Assembly (NCBI GenBank): GCA_016933695.1
Contig: JAFGAL010000010.1
Location: 186,001 to 250,000, forward strand
Origin: Candidatus Zixiibacteriota bacterium
Lineage (GTDB): Bacteria; Zixibacteria; MSB-5A5; GN15; PGXB01
Direction of reading: 5' to 3'
DNA length: 64,000 nucleotides
Shown here: piece after piece, positions 34,889 to 44,142 of the stretch
Layout of the letters: each line of letters starts with the position of its first letter
How positions within the stretch are numbered: position 1 is the first letter of the stretch
The notes under the pieces: generated by a model
Told to the model about the DNA's origin: nothing
Seen by the model: the letters and a program-made list of their open reading frames with translations, nothing else
The model's database searches: none
Position numbers and translations under genes: made by a program

Positions 34889-34918
34889 ATAATATACGTG
34901 AAATCGGCGATTTGTCAA
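34889..34918 (-). promoter_or_regulatory. Promoter of the C10 protease gene
   Basis: On the minus strand a perfect TTGACA (34918-34913) with TATATT 16 bases on (34896-34891) or TATTAT 18 bases on (34894-34889). The ACGTATATTA decamer is present. Confidence 0.7.
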
Positions 34919-35098
34919 TAACTTGAATATAGAGAAAATCGGTATTACTTGAAGTAAAATATCGGGTTAGACAATTGCCTGTAGGGATATTTTGAAAATA
35001 GACGGTACTTAGGCCTTAATCCTGCCTATCCCGATGAGATATAAGTGGCTTAAATTGTCTCTGTCTTTATGAAAGACCGTCGTAAGACTTTTTTATTC

Positions 35099-35127
35099 TT
35101 GACATAAAAGACAATCCAGTGTATTAT
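35099..35127 (+). promoter_or_regulatory. Promoter of the 1539-residue mosaic protein
   Basis: A perfect TTGACA (35099-35104), 17 bases, then TATTAT (35122-35127). A strong GAGGAGG ribosome site precedes ATG 35296. Confidence 0.75.
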
Positions 35128-35295
35128 TCCACAACCCTGGTTGATATCTGCGCAAATCCATGACAGGGTAATACTTACTAACCAGGTCAATTTCTGCAAT
35201 ATTAGCGACCTGAACGGCAACACGGGATTTTATGCAGTAAGTTATCTTGCCATAACTGACAAATACTAACCGCTATACGTTTTTGAGGAGGAACT

Positions 35296-38200
35296 ATGTG
35301 GTCACGCCAGGCTATCCGGCTGTTTTTATCCATGCTGTTTTTTTTGATGCTCAGTGGCGTCTCGTGGGGGCAATTTCCGTATGATCAGCCAATCGGTGAA
35401 CCGGATGTCCCGGGCACCATGACAGTCAACCATACCTATACCATCAGGATATACCTGCAAAACGGCGATGATGAATACGCCACATCCAATGGGGGATATC
35501 TTGATGTCTCCTTCCCGCAACCCGGCCGGGTTGAAGTGGACCAAGGCCTGCAATCAGCGGGTTGGGATTCATATACGCATTATTCGATTGGTTCGACCAT
35601 TTGGAATATGAATCAGGAAGAAATAACGGCAATTCATCCGTTGTTCAGTGCCTATGCCGAATCCTGGCAACCGTTGCAACTGCGCTGGATTGAAATTGAA
35701 GTGACCCCGACCCAGGTCGGGTCATTTGATATTTATTACCGGCGCTCGATGTTCGACCGGTTTAATCAACTGCAAATTGCACCACAGAGTTCAAGCTACA
35801 CCGATCAGCAGGGGTGGCCGGTGCGTAAGTATACCGTGCAGGTGATACCGAGTGATTTTGATTTCAACTTCACCGATCCCGATGGCACGATCAATGTCGA
35901 TCTCGATAATCCGCAACCGGTGCAAATCGCGTGGGAGCAGGAGTTGTCCGATCCGGCGTACTTATCGCTGGCATATGACACCGATTGCAACGAAGGCGGA
36001 CATACCTGGATTTCAGTGACAATCCCGCTTGATCCCAATGAAAGTGGAGACAGTTATACCTGGGATATCGCAAGCGCGGGTTTGAGTGCGGGCGATTATC
36101 GTATCTGGGGTTTTATCTATGACGGCGAAAACGACCCGGTCTATGATTGCGCACCGGGCATCATTCATGTTACCGAGGGACCGGAAGCATATATTACGGT
36201 CATTCCCGAAGGAGCACAAACCATTCATCCCGGCGAATCCGCCCATTGGGATGTATATGCCATTGATACCAATGGCGACCCTATATCAGATTTGGAGATT
36301 AGATTTAGAGAGTGTTCGGATTTTGGTGTGTACGATATATTCTATACTGATAACAACGGACATGTGGCAATCGACTATGCTCCATCAAGCGACATTTGGG
36401 TGGAATCTCTATTTTGGTATTTTGGTCCGGATCCGAGTATAGAATATGAACTTAACGGCACACACCACTATGTTAATCTGTACATTAATTTGGAAGCATT
36501 ACCGTATGAGCCCTGCCCTTCGAGTGAGCAGTTTTATACTCTTGATGAACACACGGTTGCCGGTTACAGTTTTTGCTCACTGGCAAGTGTGATTCCCGGA
36601 ATAACTGACAATAGCGGTAATGGGATAAATCTGGGATTTGAAATGCCGGGAGTAAAGGATGCTGACAGCACCGATGAATCCAAAGACGAATACCATAACT
36701 ATCCAACAGTAGTAACTGGAGGAATTCACGGGAATTGTCTGGAGTGGGGATTGGCAGATTGGGGCTACTATAATTATTCGGGGACATTTCCCGCGATGCA
36801 ATCCTTCACATTGGAATTCTATCTTAACATAGGCGTTAATGTGCCGACAGATGGCGATATGATTCAATTCGAGATAGGGGACACGGAATCTTATCATTAT
36901 CTTATCCTTACCGTTTACGATAATGGAGAAATCACGGTAAATGGGTATTTGTTTGACGATTATTATATTTCAATGCACAGCCTCCCCATGTCAACAGACG
37001 GGACATGGCATCATGTATCTCTGGATTGCGATGCGAGTTATAATTATATCATGCTTCTTATCGATGATTCAATTGTTGACAGGTATGATATTGGCGAGGC
37101 GACGGGTATGTCATTCGATGGCTTTGAGATGTCTGGCAATTATTATTCTGGCGATGGTATTAACAGAGGTATTAACAGAATTCTTCTTGACGAAATGCGG
37201 ATTTCAAATACTTCAAGGTTTTGGGAAAACTTCCAGGCGTGCCCGGAAAATGAACAGAAATATGTTCTCGACGACTATACCGTCTGCAGTTACAGCTTCT
37301 GCGCGGGCACCAATCCGGCTATAGGTATTCCGGATAATAGCGATAATGAAATACATATGATAGATTTTGGCTGGGGTGGCAAAGATAATGAGTCATTAAT
37401 TATAGATGACGGTTATTATGGCAGTTGTCTTGATATGGGGTCCGGGGTATCTTACCACGCGGATGCCACTATGCCGCCGATGGATGAATTTACCGCCGAA
37501 CTCTATTTTAAAACCGATTATGATGATGACTATTATGACAATGATGGCCATATTGCGTTATCTTTATTCGAACCAGAAAAAGATGCCGGATATGTGGATT
37601 TATTTATAGTACAGGATATGGTTTATATCTATATATGTTTTGGTTCTGAGTCTGTCTATTCGGATATAGAGCGAGATTTATTCGACAACCAGTGGCATCA
37701 TATGGTCATGCAATATGCGAATGGGATATTCACATTAACAGACAATGAAGAAACGATATTCAGCCAGGAAATCGAAATTACGGAGGCGATTGATTTCGGG
37801 AGTTTATATATCGATGGCGGCGTGATAGAGGGCCAGATGCTTGTCGACGAAATTCGCATTTCCAACGTCGCCCGCTACTGCGGAGGAATGGATTTTCAAT
37901 TTGGCAGGGATGACTGGCAATTCCCCAATCGCGATCTATGGCCTGCAAGTAAGGATTTTCCTTCTTGGGATTTATTTGTTAAGGCTTTTGGGAGTGACCA
38001 ATGTGAATATGGTATTTTTAATATCCCCAAACCCGCTGCCGTAGAATACTGGCAAAGAATAAAAAAACCTGAGTGGAAAGGTTCCTGTTTTGGTTTTTCA
38101 ACTACATGTTTTCTTTTTTATGACAATTGGCTCAATATAGAAGATGAATTTCCGGACAATGAATTTGTTTATGAAGTAGAAAGAAGTGAGTACGATTACA

Positions 38201-39915
38201 AAGCACCTATGATGATAAACAAGTATCATCTTTATCAATGGGGATATAATCATAAAAAATATAAGGATTATTGCATAAACAATATTACTCCTCTTGAAAC
38301 ATTGGAAGATTGCCGCGCCATGTTTGAAAACCCCACAGATGCGCAACAGATATTGTCATTCATAGATGTTGTTGTGGAAAACTCAGAGACAAAATATAAG
38401 GGACATTCTGTTAACGCTTATCGATGCGAGATTGATGCTGAAAATCCAAATATAATATTTTTATATGTCTATGAAAATGATATGGCCGCTGAAGATGACA
38501 AAACACGTGTGGTTATTGATACCGATACTGGCGTATGGTCATATACTAATGGGACTGCATCTCAATATGGTCCATCAAATAAAAACCTGTTCCTTATGGA
38601 ACCGGTGAGTGAATATGTATCTCCGCCACTGCTACCGCCGAATAATGCCAATAAAAAAGACGATGAGTTGACAGAATTTACCGAAATATTCCTAAGTACC
38701 ACTGACTCGGCCGGTTTTACATACACGAATGGCAATATTGGTCATGGTACTGCGGCAACTTATAACACCCTCGATCAGGGGCATGCCATCATACCGTTCA
38801 CCGGAGGCGAATCTTTCATCCAGGGCTATTTCCTCCCAAACGGAGAATGGGAGTCCGAATTCTCGGGGATCGGGGACAGTACGTTCTACCTGACGATGTT
38901 TACCGCCAATACCGTTATCGACTATGAGCGCAAAAATGTCTCGAATGATCAGACGGAAAAACTGACCTACCCCGGCAACGACAGCGCGCTGTGTGTGCAC
39001 AATCCCGATCCGACCGGTCGTCTGTACAGTCTGGAGACCATTGCGATTGCCCCCGATTCCGAGATCGTGGTGAAAGTCTCCAATATGTCCATCACCCCCG
39101 GCGACTCGACCGTCTATGCCATCACTCCCGATGCCGGTTTGCAAATCGACAATTTCGGCGGGGCATCAGCTTTCAATCTCTTTGTCGAGCAGGTCGGTAT
39201 TCATGGTGACAGCGTGTTCTATCATACCGGTGTACAAATCGGTGCGCAGACCAGTTGTCGCATTGTCACGGACTTTACTTTACTGACCGATTCGATCTAT
39301 GTCCTTCTCGATGCGGGCATGACCGGAACCTATGACGATACCCTCCGCGTTGAAAACGAGGGGATGCAGTTCGGTGTTATTGATCTTGAACCGGACACGA
39401 TGTATGCCATCTATGCCAATGCGGTGCAGGAGATGATGGCAACAATATATTTCGGCGATTTTATCGGAGGATATGCGGCCTCCGATGTCACTAGCGGCGA
39501 ACTCCTGATCAATGATGTCATCGCGCCGAGCGCAGTATCTATTGAATCATCTCCCAATGGTTTTTCGGGCGATGTTCTTAAAGTTATATTTCCGGTCAAG
39601 CCGCTTATCGAAGGGTACGGTTTGCTCTATGACACGACCATGCAAACGGTATCACTCAGTGGCACGTTCCAGGATGCAACCATGTTCAATACCAAGACGA
39701 GCGTTGTCATGATCGGTCATGTGTCAGGCGATGTCAATGGCGACGGCCGGGTAAATGTTGCCGATATAACGCATCTGATTTATTACATCTACAATGATGG
39801 TCCGGAACCCCAGCCGCTTCGCGAGGCGGGTGATTACAATAACGATGGGTTGATCAACCTTGTCGACGTGCTGGAGTTGATCGAGTATGCCTTTGGCCGT
39901 AATCCGGCCAATTGA
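35296..39915 (+). CDS. Giant secreted mosaic protein: LamG-like repeats, cryptic papain-like domain, dockerin-type tail
   Basis: The 1539-residue protein has a signal peptide (1-25), an N-terminal beta region (to about 290), a Big-1-like Ig segment (about 300-380, GAQTIHPGESAHWDVYA), and two LamG-like units of about 210 residues that each begin CPxxEQxYxLDxxTV (about 400 and 650). Residues 915-1100 look like a papain-type fold: Cys931 in KGSCFGFS, His1037 in GHSVNAYRC and Asn1061/Asp1062 in VYENDM. Ig-like stretches follow, then two dockerin-type repeats (about 1477-1536, GDVNGDGRVN) without the bracketing Cys of neighbours. The middle of the gene is much richer in AT than its ends, suggesting acquired modules. 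Function: extracellular binding and perhaps proteolysis (inference). Confidence 0.85.
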   Translation: MWSRQAIRLFLSMLFFLMLSGVSWGQFPYDQPIGEPDVPGTMTVNHTYTIRIYLQNGDDEYATSNGGYLDVSFPQPGRVEVDQGLQSAGWDSYTHYSIGSTIWNMNQEEITAIHPLFSAYAESWQPLQLRWIEIEVTPTQVGSFDIYYRRSMFDRFNQLQIAPQSSSYTDQQGWPVRKYTVQVIPSDFDFNFTDPDGTINVDLDNPQPVQIAWEQELSDPAYLSLAYDTDCNEGGHTWISVTIPLDPNESGDSYTWDIASAGLSAGDYRIWGFIYDGENDPVYDCAPGIIHVTEGPEAYITVIPEGAQTIHPGESAHWDVYAIDTNGDPISDLEIRFRECSDFGVYDIFYTDNNGHVAIDYAPSSDIWVESLFWYFGPDPSIEYELNGTHHYVNLYINLEALPYEPCPSSEQFYTLDEHTVAGYSFCSLASVIPGITDNSGNGINLGFEMPGVKDADSTDESKDEYHNYPTVVTGGIHGNCLEWGLADWGYYNYSGTFPAMQSFTLEFYLNIGVNVPTDGDMIQFEIGDTESYHYLILTVYDNGEITVNGYLFDDYYISMHSLPMSTDGTWHHVSLDCDASYNYIMLLIDDSIVDRYDIGEATGMSFDGFEMSGNYYSGDGINRGINRILLDEMRISNTSRFWENFQACPENEQKYVLDDYTVCSYSFCAGTNPAIGIPDNSDNEIHMIDFGWGGKDNESLIIDDGYYGSCLDMGSGVSYHADATMPPMDEFTAELYFKTDYDDDYYDNDGHIALSLFEPEKDAGYVDLFIVQDMVYIYICFGSESVYSDIERDLFDNQWHHMVMQYANGIFTLTDNEETIFSQEIEITEAIDFGSLYIDGGVIEGQMLVDEIRISNVARYCGGMDFQFGRDDWQFPNRDLWPASKDFPSWDLFVKAFGSDQCEYGIFNIPKPAAVEYWQRIKKPEWKGSCFGFSTTCFLFYDNWLNIEDEFPDNEFVYEVERSEYDYKAPMMINKYHLYQWGYNHKKYKDYCINNITPLETLEDCRAMFENPTDAQQILSFIDVVVENSETKYKGHSVNAYRCEIDAENPNIIFLYVYENDMAAEDDKTRVVIDTDTGVWSYTNGTASQYGPSNKNLFLMEPVSEYVSPPLLPPNNANKKDDELTEFTEIFLSTTDSAGFTYTNGNIGHGTAATYNTLDQGHAIIPFTGGESFIQGYFLPNGEWESEFSGIGDSTFYLTMFTANTVIDYERKNVSNDQTEKLTYPGNDSALCVHNPDPTGRLYSLETIAIAPDSEIVVKVSNMSITPGDSTVYAITPDAGLQIDNFGGASAFNLFVEQVGIHGDSVFYHTGVQIGAQTSCRIVTDFTLLTDSIYVLLDAGMTGTYDDTLRVENEGMQFGVIDLEPDTMYAIYANAVQEMMATIYFGDFIGGYAASDVTSGELLINDVIAPSAVSIESSPNGFSGDVLKVIFPVKPLIEGYGLLYDTTMQTVSLSGTFQDATMFNTKTSVVMIGHVSGDVNGDGRVNVADITHLIYYIYNDGPEPQPLREAGDYNNDGLINLVDVLELIEYAFGRNPAN

Positions 39916-39925
39916 CGGTTTTATA

Positions 39926-39953
39926 ACGGGCGGGACGAGGATCTCCCGCCCGT
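39926..39953 (+). terminator. Hairpin after the giant secreted protein gene
   Basis: A perfect 10-bp stem ACGGGCGGGA/TCCCGCCCGT with an 8-base loop starts 11 bases after the stop. No T tract follows. The rest of 39954-40311 holds the tRNA and nothing else recognised. Confidence 0.55.
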
Positions 39954-40039
39954 AACACTATTATCAATCACAACGGTTTTACTGCGAAGCGGAATATTTA
40001 TTCGGAAAATCACAGTGAAATAACACGGGCATAAAAATA

Positions 40040-40123
40040 TGCCGGAGGTCGGAATCGAACCGACACGATGTTGCCATCGGGGGATTTTGAGTCCCCTGCG
40101 TCTACCAATTTCACCACTCCGGC
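40040..40123 (-). tRNA. tRNA-Leu (anticodon CAA)
   Basis: The minus strand from 40123 begins GCCGGAGTGG and ends CCTCCGGC plus discriminator A. It has a D-arm with GGTAGACGC, an anticodon arm GGGGA-CTCAAAA-TCCCC giving CAA, a long class II variable arm (CGATGGCAACATCG) and the T-loop GGTTCGATTCC. The acceptor stem GCCGGAG/CTCCGGC pairs fully. CCA is not encoded. Confidence 0.95.
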
Positions 40124-40311
40124 ATGAGACTGTGAAAATAATTTTTCCCGCGCAATTAGTCAAGTGATAAATGAATCGCATGGCAATTACGAACCCGAAA
40201 TATCATGTTTATATCTCCCCACAACCGACAATTTAATAACTTGACAGGCAAGGTCATATGTCGTTTATTTTATAATCTGGATGTAATCTATTCTTCGGAG
40301 GGCAGTCGCAA

Positions 40312-40488
40312 GTGTCAAAAAAGCCAACTTCCCGAAAAAATAACACCGAGAAAGAGACCCCGTCGGATCGACGCAAATTCCTCAAAAAACTCGGCATGGG
40401 CGTGCTGGTGACGGCGTCATATTCTCTGATCTCGCTGACGCAATTCCATTGCAGTGATGATGTAAGTGGCCATAACGGCGGGTATTAG
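40312..40488 (+). CDS. Small twin-arginine-type peptide, 58 residues
   Basis: A short gene with GTG start and a good GGAGGG ribosome site 9 bases upstream. The peptide has a charged N-terminus, the twin-arginine motif DRRKFLKKLG (residues 19-28), a hydrophobic stretch (GMGVLVTASYSLISLTQF) and a short tail HCSDDVSGHNGGY. It could be exported by Tat, be a lipoprotein-like anchor at Cys47, or be a peptide precursor. It stands 11 bases before the start of a GT9 glycosyltransferase gene, so the two are very likely co-transcribed. I do not recognise the family. Confidence 0.65.
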   Translation: MSKKPTSRKNNTEKETPSDRRKFLKKLGMGVLVTASYSLISLTQFHCSDDVSGHNGGY

Positions 40489-40498
40489 TTATTGTCTC

Positions 40499-41737
40499 AT
40501 GCCCAAATCCATTCTGGTTCGTCTGGTCGACAATGTCGGTGACTTAATTATCGGCATTCCCGTCTTCCGCAGTGTTAAAACCCATTATGAAAAATACCGT
40601 CTGATCGCAATGGTCAGGCCCGAACAACGCGCCCTTCTCAATGGCTACGTCAATGGATTCATAGCTCCTCAATCAGTTAATGCCTTGCAATCATATGTCG
40701 GGATATATGAATATGTGATCAATATTGCCTATGGGTACCCCGATGGGTATCGTCCCGATCGACTGAAGCGCAACAGGGTAAACCATATCGGCATCGAAGA
40801 CTGGAATAACGGAAGGCATGTATGCAGTAATCTAATTACGGGAGTAGCGCAACATAATATCCCGGTGAGTTATTATCCGCCCAAATTAAGACTGCCATCC
40901 GCTGCATATACCCGGGCGCGAGACTGGTTTGAGTGCAACCTGCCGCATGCCGATGATTCTCTGGTTGTTGCCGTCAATGCGGGAAGTGGATTTAAATACA
41001 AACGCTGGCCGGTCGATCGCTTTATTCAAGTATGCAAATGGCTGATTGCCGAATTCAACGCCCGCATCATAGTCGTATCCAGAGACAGGCGGGATTACCC
41101 GGCACGGAAGTTGTATAACGCTCTACCCGCATATGCGCGCAACTGGCTGACCAATCAAACCCTCGATACGGTGGCCGCCCTATTACAACGGGTTGATTTA
41201 TGTATCGGAAACGACTCCGGCATTGGGCATTTGGCGGCCGCGGTCAACACGCCGACTGTGACTGTTTTCGGCCCGACATCGCCGCGATTGTGGAAACCCA
41301 CCGGTTCCAGGAGTACGGTCGTGTTCCATCGCGAAAACGATTGTTGTTGCGGCTACGAAAAGGCCAGGGTGTGTCGGGATAAAACCTGCTTTTCCAAAAT
41401 CACCGAACGCAATTTTGCTGATGCCATTTTGCACAGCCTCAATGAACACGTCGGACGGGATACGAAGGAGTGCCTGGATCGAATAACCGTGGCCGATACT
41501 ATTGTCATGTCACGAAATCGCGGCGGGACCCTTCTTGTTAATACCAAATCCCCGCACCCGATGAATATCAATTCCGGACTGCCTGAAATCCAGCGGTTTC
41601 TTAATCTGGTCAGCAGGGTGCAGTCGTATTCCCGTATTGTCCGGTACGACCCCCGTCAACGACCGCTTTTACATTTCCTGTTACTCCATCGGATCCTGGT
41701 ATCAGCCAGCACCAGGAGAAACAATCGCTGGCTTTAA
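40499..41737 (+). CDS. GT9 (heptosyltransferase-like) glycosyltransferase with C-terminal extension
   Basis: A 412-residue protein. Residues 1-315 are a GT9 enzyme: LVRLVDNVGDLIIGIPVFRSV at the N-terminus, VAVNAGSGFKYKRWPVDRF, and the donor-site GNDSGIGHLAAAVNTPTVTVFGPTSPRLWKP; a Cys-rich block (NDCCCGYEKARVCRDKTC) matches the CxxC region of many GT9 proteins. About 90 residues follow, including TIVMSRNRGGTLLVNTK, NINSGLPEIQRFLNLV and PLLHFLLLHRILV, arranged like a PqqD-type small winged helix (inference from pattern only). ATG 40499 starts at MPKSILV; an upstream in-frame start overlaps the peptide gene. GT9 enzymes usually add heptose or related sugars in the cytoplasm. Confidence 0.8.
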   Translation: MPKSILVRLVDNVGDLIIGIPVFRSVKTHYEKYRLIAMVRPEQRALLNGYVNGFIAPQSVNALQSYVGIYEYVINIAYGYPDGYRPDRLKRNRVNHIGIEDWNNGRHVCSNLITGVAQHNIPVSYYPPKLRLPSAAYTRARDWFECNLPHADDSLVVAVNAGSGFKYKRWPVDRFIQVCKWLIAEFNARIIVVSRDRRDYPARKLYNALPAYARNWLTNQTLDTVAALLQRVDLCIGNDSGIGHLAAAVNTPTVTVFGPTSPRLWKPTGSRSTVVFHRENDCCCGYEKARVCRDKTCFSKITERNFADAILHSLNEHVGRDTKECLDRITVADTIVMSRNRGGTLLVNTKSPHPMNINSGLPEIQRFLNLVSRVQSYSRIVRYDPRQRPLLHFLLLHRILVSASTRRNNRWL

Positions 41738-41761
41738 TGCTAATGTCAGGGAAATACTACT

Positions 41762-43921
41762 CTAAAACCGATAGACGTCGGAGCTATCCTCGGGCGCGAG
41801 AAATCTGTCGTCGCTGGTTCCGGGACTGACATACAATCCCTTTGAGGGATGAATAGGGCAGGTTTCCTGAGGGACATCCTCGACCCGGAAAATCTCCGTG
41901 GTCACCTCGACACAGCGGTCAGTGGCCAGTTTGCCGGACTCCAGGCAGACATCGGCCGTTACGATGCCGTCGGGCATTTCGAAATCCAGCGCCGGGAGAG
42001 TGTCGTGAGCCGCTTTCATAATCTCCGCCCAGATCGGCAGGGCATTGGTCGATCCGGTCTGGTTTTTGCCGATCGAAGTTTTGTCGTCGAAACCGACCCA
42101 GACTCCGGCGGTAATCTGCGGCGTGAATCCCACAAACCAGTTATCGCAGAAATTATCCGAGGTGCCGGTTTTGCCTCCGGCCGGGCGGGTGAATCCCATC
42201 CAGCGGGCTTTCTGGCCGGTACCCCCGGGAGCCAGGACCGATTGCAACATGCTTACCATGATATAGGCGGTTTGTGCCGAAAGCACCTCCTCCTTCTGAA
42301 TCATGGAATTGTCCTCGATCACATTGCCATAGCGGTCGATTATTTTCAGAATGGACCGATAGGGAACCTTAATACCGCCGTTAGGGAAGACCGTATACGC
42401 CGACACCAGCTCGATCGGTCGCACCAATTCGGTCCCGATCGCCAGCGACGCCACTGGATTGAGATGGGTGGTGATTCCCATTTTCTGTGCATAAAAAATC
42501 GCCTGTTCGGGATGAATCTTCAACAGCAGTTTAATGGCGACCAGGTTTCGCGACAACATCAAGCCTCGCCGCAGGGTCATCCTTCCCATAAATTCATTGT
42601 CGAAATTATGTGGACGCCAGTCCTTGGCGCCGGGGATTTCCAGCTTGATGGAATTGTCGTAAAAGACATCCGACGGATGATACCCGTTGTCCATCGCGGC
42701 GGTATAAATAAACGGCTTGAATGCCGATCCGGGCTGAAGGGTGGACTGGACGGCGCGGTTCCATTCGGATTGCTTAAAATCCTTGCCTCCGACCATCGCC
42801 AGAATATCGCCGTTTTCATTGTTCAGGACAATCGCCGCGCCCTGAATCTGTTTGTAGACCAGAATCGAATCGCCGAGGCTGTCGGCAGTATCGGGGAGAA
42901 TCATGCTATACGCGGGCGTTCCGAGACGATACGACCGTTCGATACGCGCCTGAATGGAATCCAGCCTGGTGCGCACCTGTTCTTCGGCCACCTGTTGCAA
43001 TCCCCAGTCAAGCGTGGTCATCACTTTCAAGCCACCGGAGTAGAGCTTTTTCTCGCCGTATTTATTCAACAAGTACCGCCTGATCATCTCCGTGAAATAC
43101 GGGGCGCTGCCGATCTCGGTTTTGGGGGGATTGATACCGACCGGAAGGGCTTTCAGCGAATCGTATTCCTCACGCGTCAGTTTGCCCCAGTCGTAATAGG
43201 CATACAGCGCGCGGTTGCGAATGCCCTCGACCTCTTCCGGATGCTCAAACTGGGAATACCGTCCCGGTCCCGGCAATAGCGCCACCAGAAAAGCGCAGTC
43301 GTCAATGGTCAGTTCATCGACCCGTTTATCGAAATAGGTTCTGGCCGCCGCCGCGATACCATACGCTCCGCGCCCGAAATAGTACTCATTGAGATACATC
43401 TGGATAATTTCATCCTTGGCGTAGGTCCGTTCCAGCTTGATCGCCGTCATGGCTTCTTTGATTTTGCGCTCCATGGTCTGCTTCCGATTGAGAAACAGCA
43501 TTCGCGCCAATTGCTGGGTGATAGTAGAGGCGCCCTCGGCAATATGCCCCTCGGTGATATTGACCAGAAAAGCCTTGATGATTCGTTTCGGATGCAGCCC
43601 CCAGTGATCGTAAAACTTGCGATCCTCATTGGCCAGTAACATGTCGATCAGATACGGGGGCATCTGGCTCAAAGGAGTGATAACACGGTTTTCGTTAAAA
43701 TACTCCTGCAGGATTGTCCCGTCTGCGGCATAAATCCGGGTTTTCAGCGCTGGCTCAATATTGTGCAGACGATCAAAAGAGGGGAGATCCTCCTGATAAA
43801 TCACATAGGTGCGATACCCGATGACAATGCAGAAAACCACCAGCAGGACACCGAGAGTCGCAACCGATCTCCAGGCCAATTGCTTTTTGGATTTCTTCTT
43901 TTTAACGACGACCATGTTCAT
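41762..43921 (-). CDS. mrcA: Class A penicillin-binding protein 1A
   Basis: A 719-residue bifunctional cell-wall synthase anchored by one N-terminal helix (about 20-41). The GT51 transglycosylase domain carries ANEDRKFYDHWG with the catalytic Glu, GASTITQQLARM, RKIKEA and LNEYYFGRGAYGI. The transpeptidase domain has the active Ser in GSAFKP, SRN (LSRNLVAIK) and KTGT (GGKTGTSDN). It polymerises and cross-links peptidoglycan on the outer face of the inner membrane. The start may be ATG 43921 or the second Met at 43915; no Shine-Dalgarno is present and the promoter is so close that the mRNA may be leaderless. Confidence 0.95.
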   Translation of the reverse strand: MNMVVVKKKKSKKQLAWRSVATLGVLLVVFCIVIGYRTYVIYQEDLPSFDRLHNIEPALKTRIYAADGTILQEYFNENRVITPLSQMPPYLIDMLLANEDRKFYDHWGLHPKRIIKAFLVNITEGHIAEGASTITQQLARMLFLNRKQTMERKIKEAMTAIKLERTYAKDEIIQMYLNEYYFGRGAYGIAAAARTYFDKRVDELTIDDCAFLVALLPGPGRYSQFEHPEEVEGIRNRALYAYYDWGKLTREEYDSLKALPVGINPPKTEIGSAPYFTEMIRRYLLNKYGEKKLYSGGLKVMTTLDWGLQQVAEEQVRTRLDSIQARIERSYRLGTPAYSMILPDTADSLGDSILVYKQIQGAAIVLNNENGDILAMVGGKDFKQSEWNRAVQSTLQPGSAFKPFIYTAAMDNGYHPSDVFYDNSIKLEIPGAKDWRPHNFDNEFMGRMTLRRGLMLSRNLVAIKLLLKIHPEQAIFYAQKMGITTHLNPVASLAIGTELVRPIELVSAYTVFPNGGIKVPYRSILKIIDRYGNVIEDNSMIQKEEVLSAQTAYIMVSMLQSVLAPGGTGQKARWMGFTRPAGGKTGTSDNFCDNWFVGFTPQITAGVWVGFDDKTSIGKNQTGSTNALPIWAEIMKAAHDTLPALDFEMPDGIVTADVCLESGKLATDRCVEVTTEIFRVEDVPQETCPIHPSKGLYVSPGTSDDRFLAPEDSSDVYRF

Positions 43922-43925
43922 TGGC

Positions 43926-43953
43926 TCTATACATCGCGTTTTTCTCTTATCAA
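43926..43953 (-). promoter_or_regulatory. Possible promoter of the PBP1A gene, near-leaderless
   Basis: On the minus strand TTGATA (43953-43948), 16 bases, then TATAGA (43931-43926), ending 5 bases before ATG 43921 and 11 before ATG 43915. Confidence 0.45.
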
Positions 43954-44142
43954 GTCAAGATAAAACGGCGGTTACGACACTGTCTCCTTATATCGATTAT
44001 ACTCATTTCCTCACGGTGCCCCGCATAAAAATATTAAAATCTTGCCTTTTGGGCGGCAATTTCGTATTGTCGCACTGTATTGAAACAAAACATGTTAACC
44101 CGAACCGCGACGAGCCGATACACAGAATAAATTCAAAGAACC

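Larger units (their letters stand above)
34834..35295. other. Divergent control region between two secreted-protein genes
   Basis: The 462 bases hold the minus-strand promoter of the C10 gene, the plus-strand promoter of the 1539-residue protein at 35099-35127 and a leader of about 160 bases. I see no small gene and no recognisable riboswitch. Confidence 0.5.

Noticed and set aside
35128-35295. Riboswitch in the leader of the giant protein
   Set aside because: No conserved riboswitch core was recognised; listed only as an open question.
41849-43279. 476-codon plus-strand open frame opposite the PBP1A gene
   Set aside because: Antisense to conserved PBP1A motifs; no recognisable domain.
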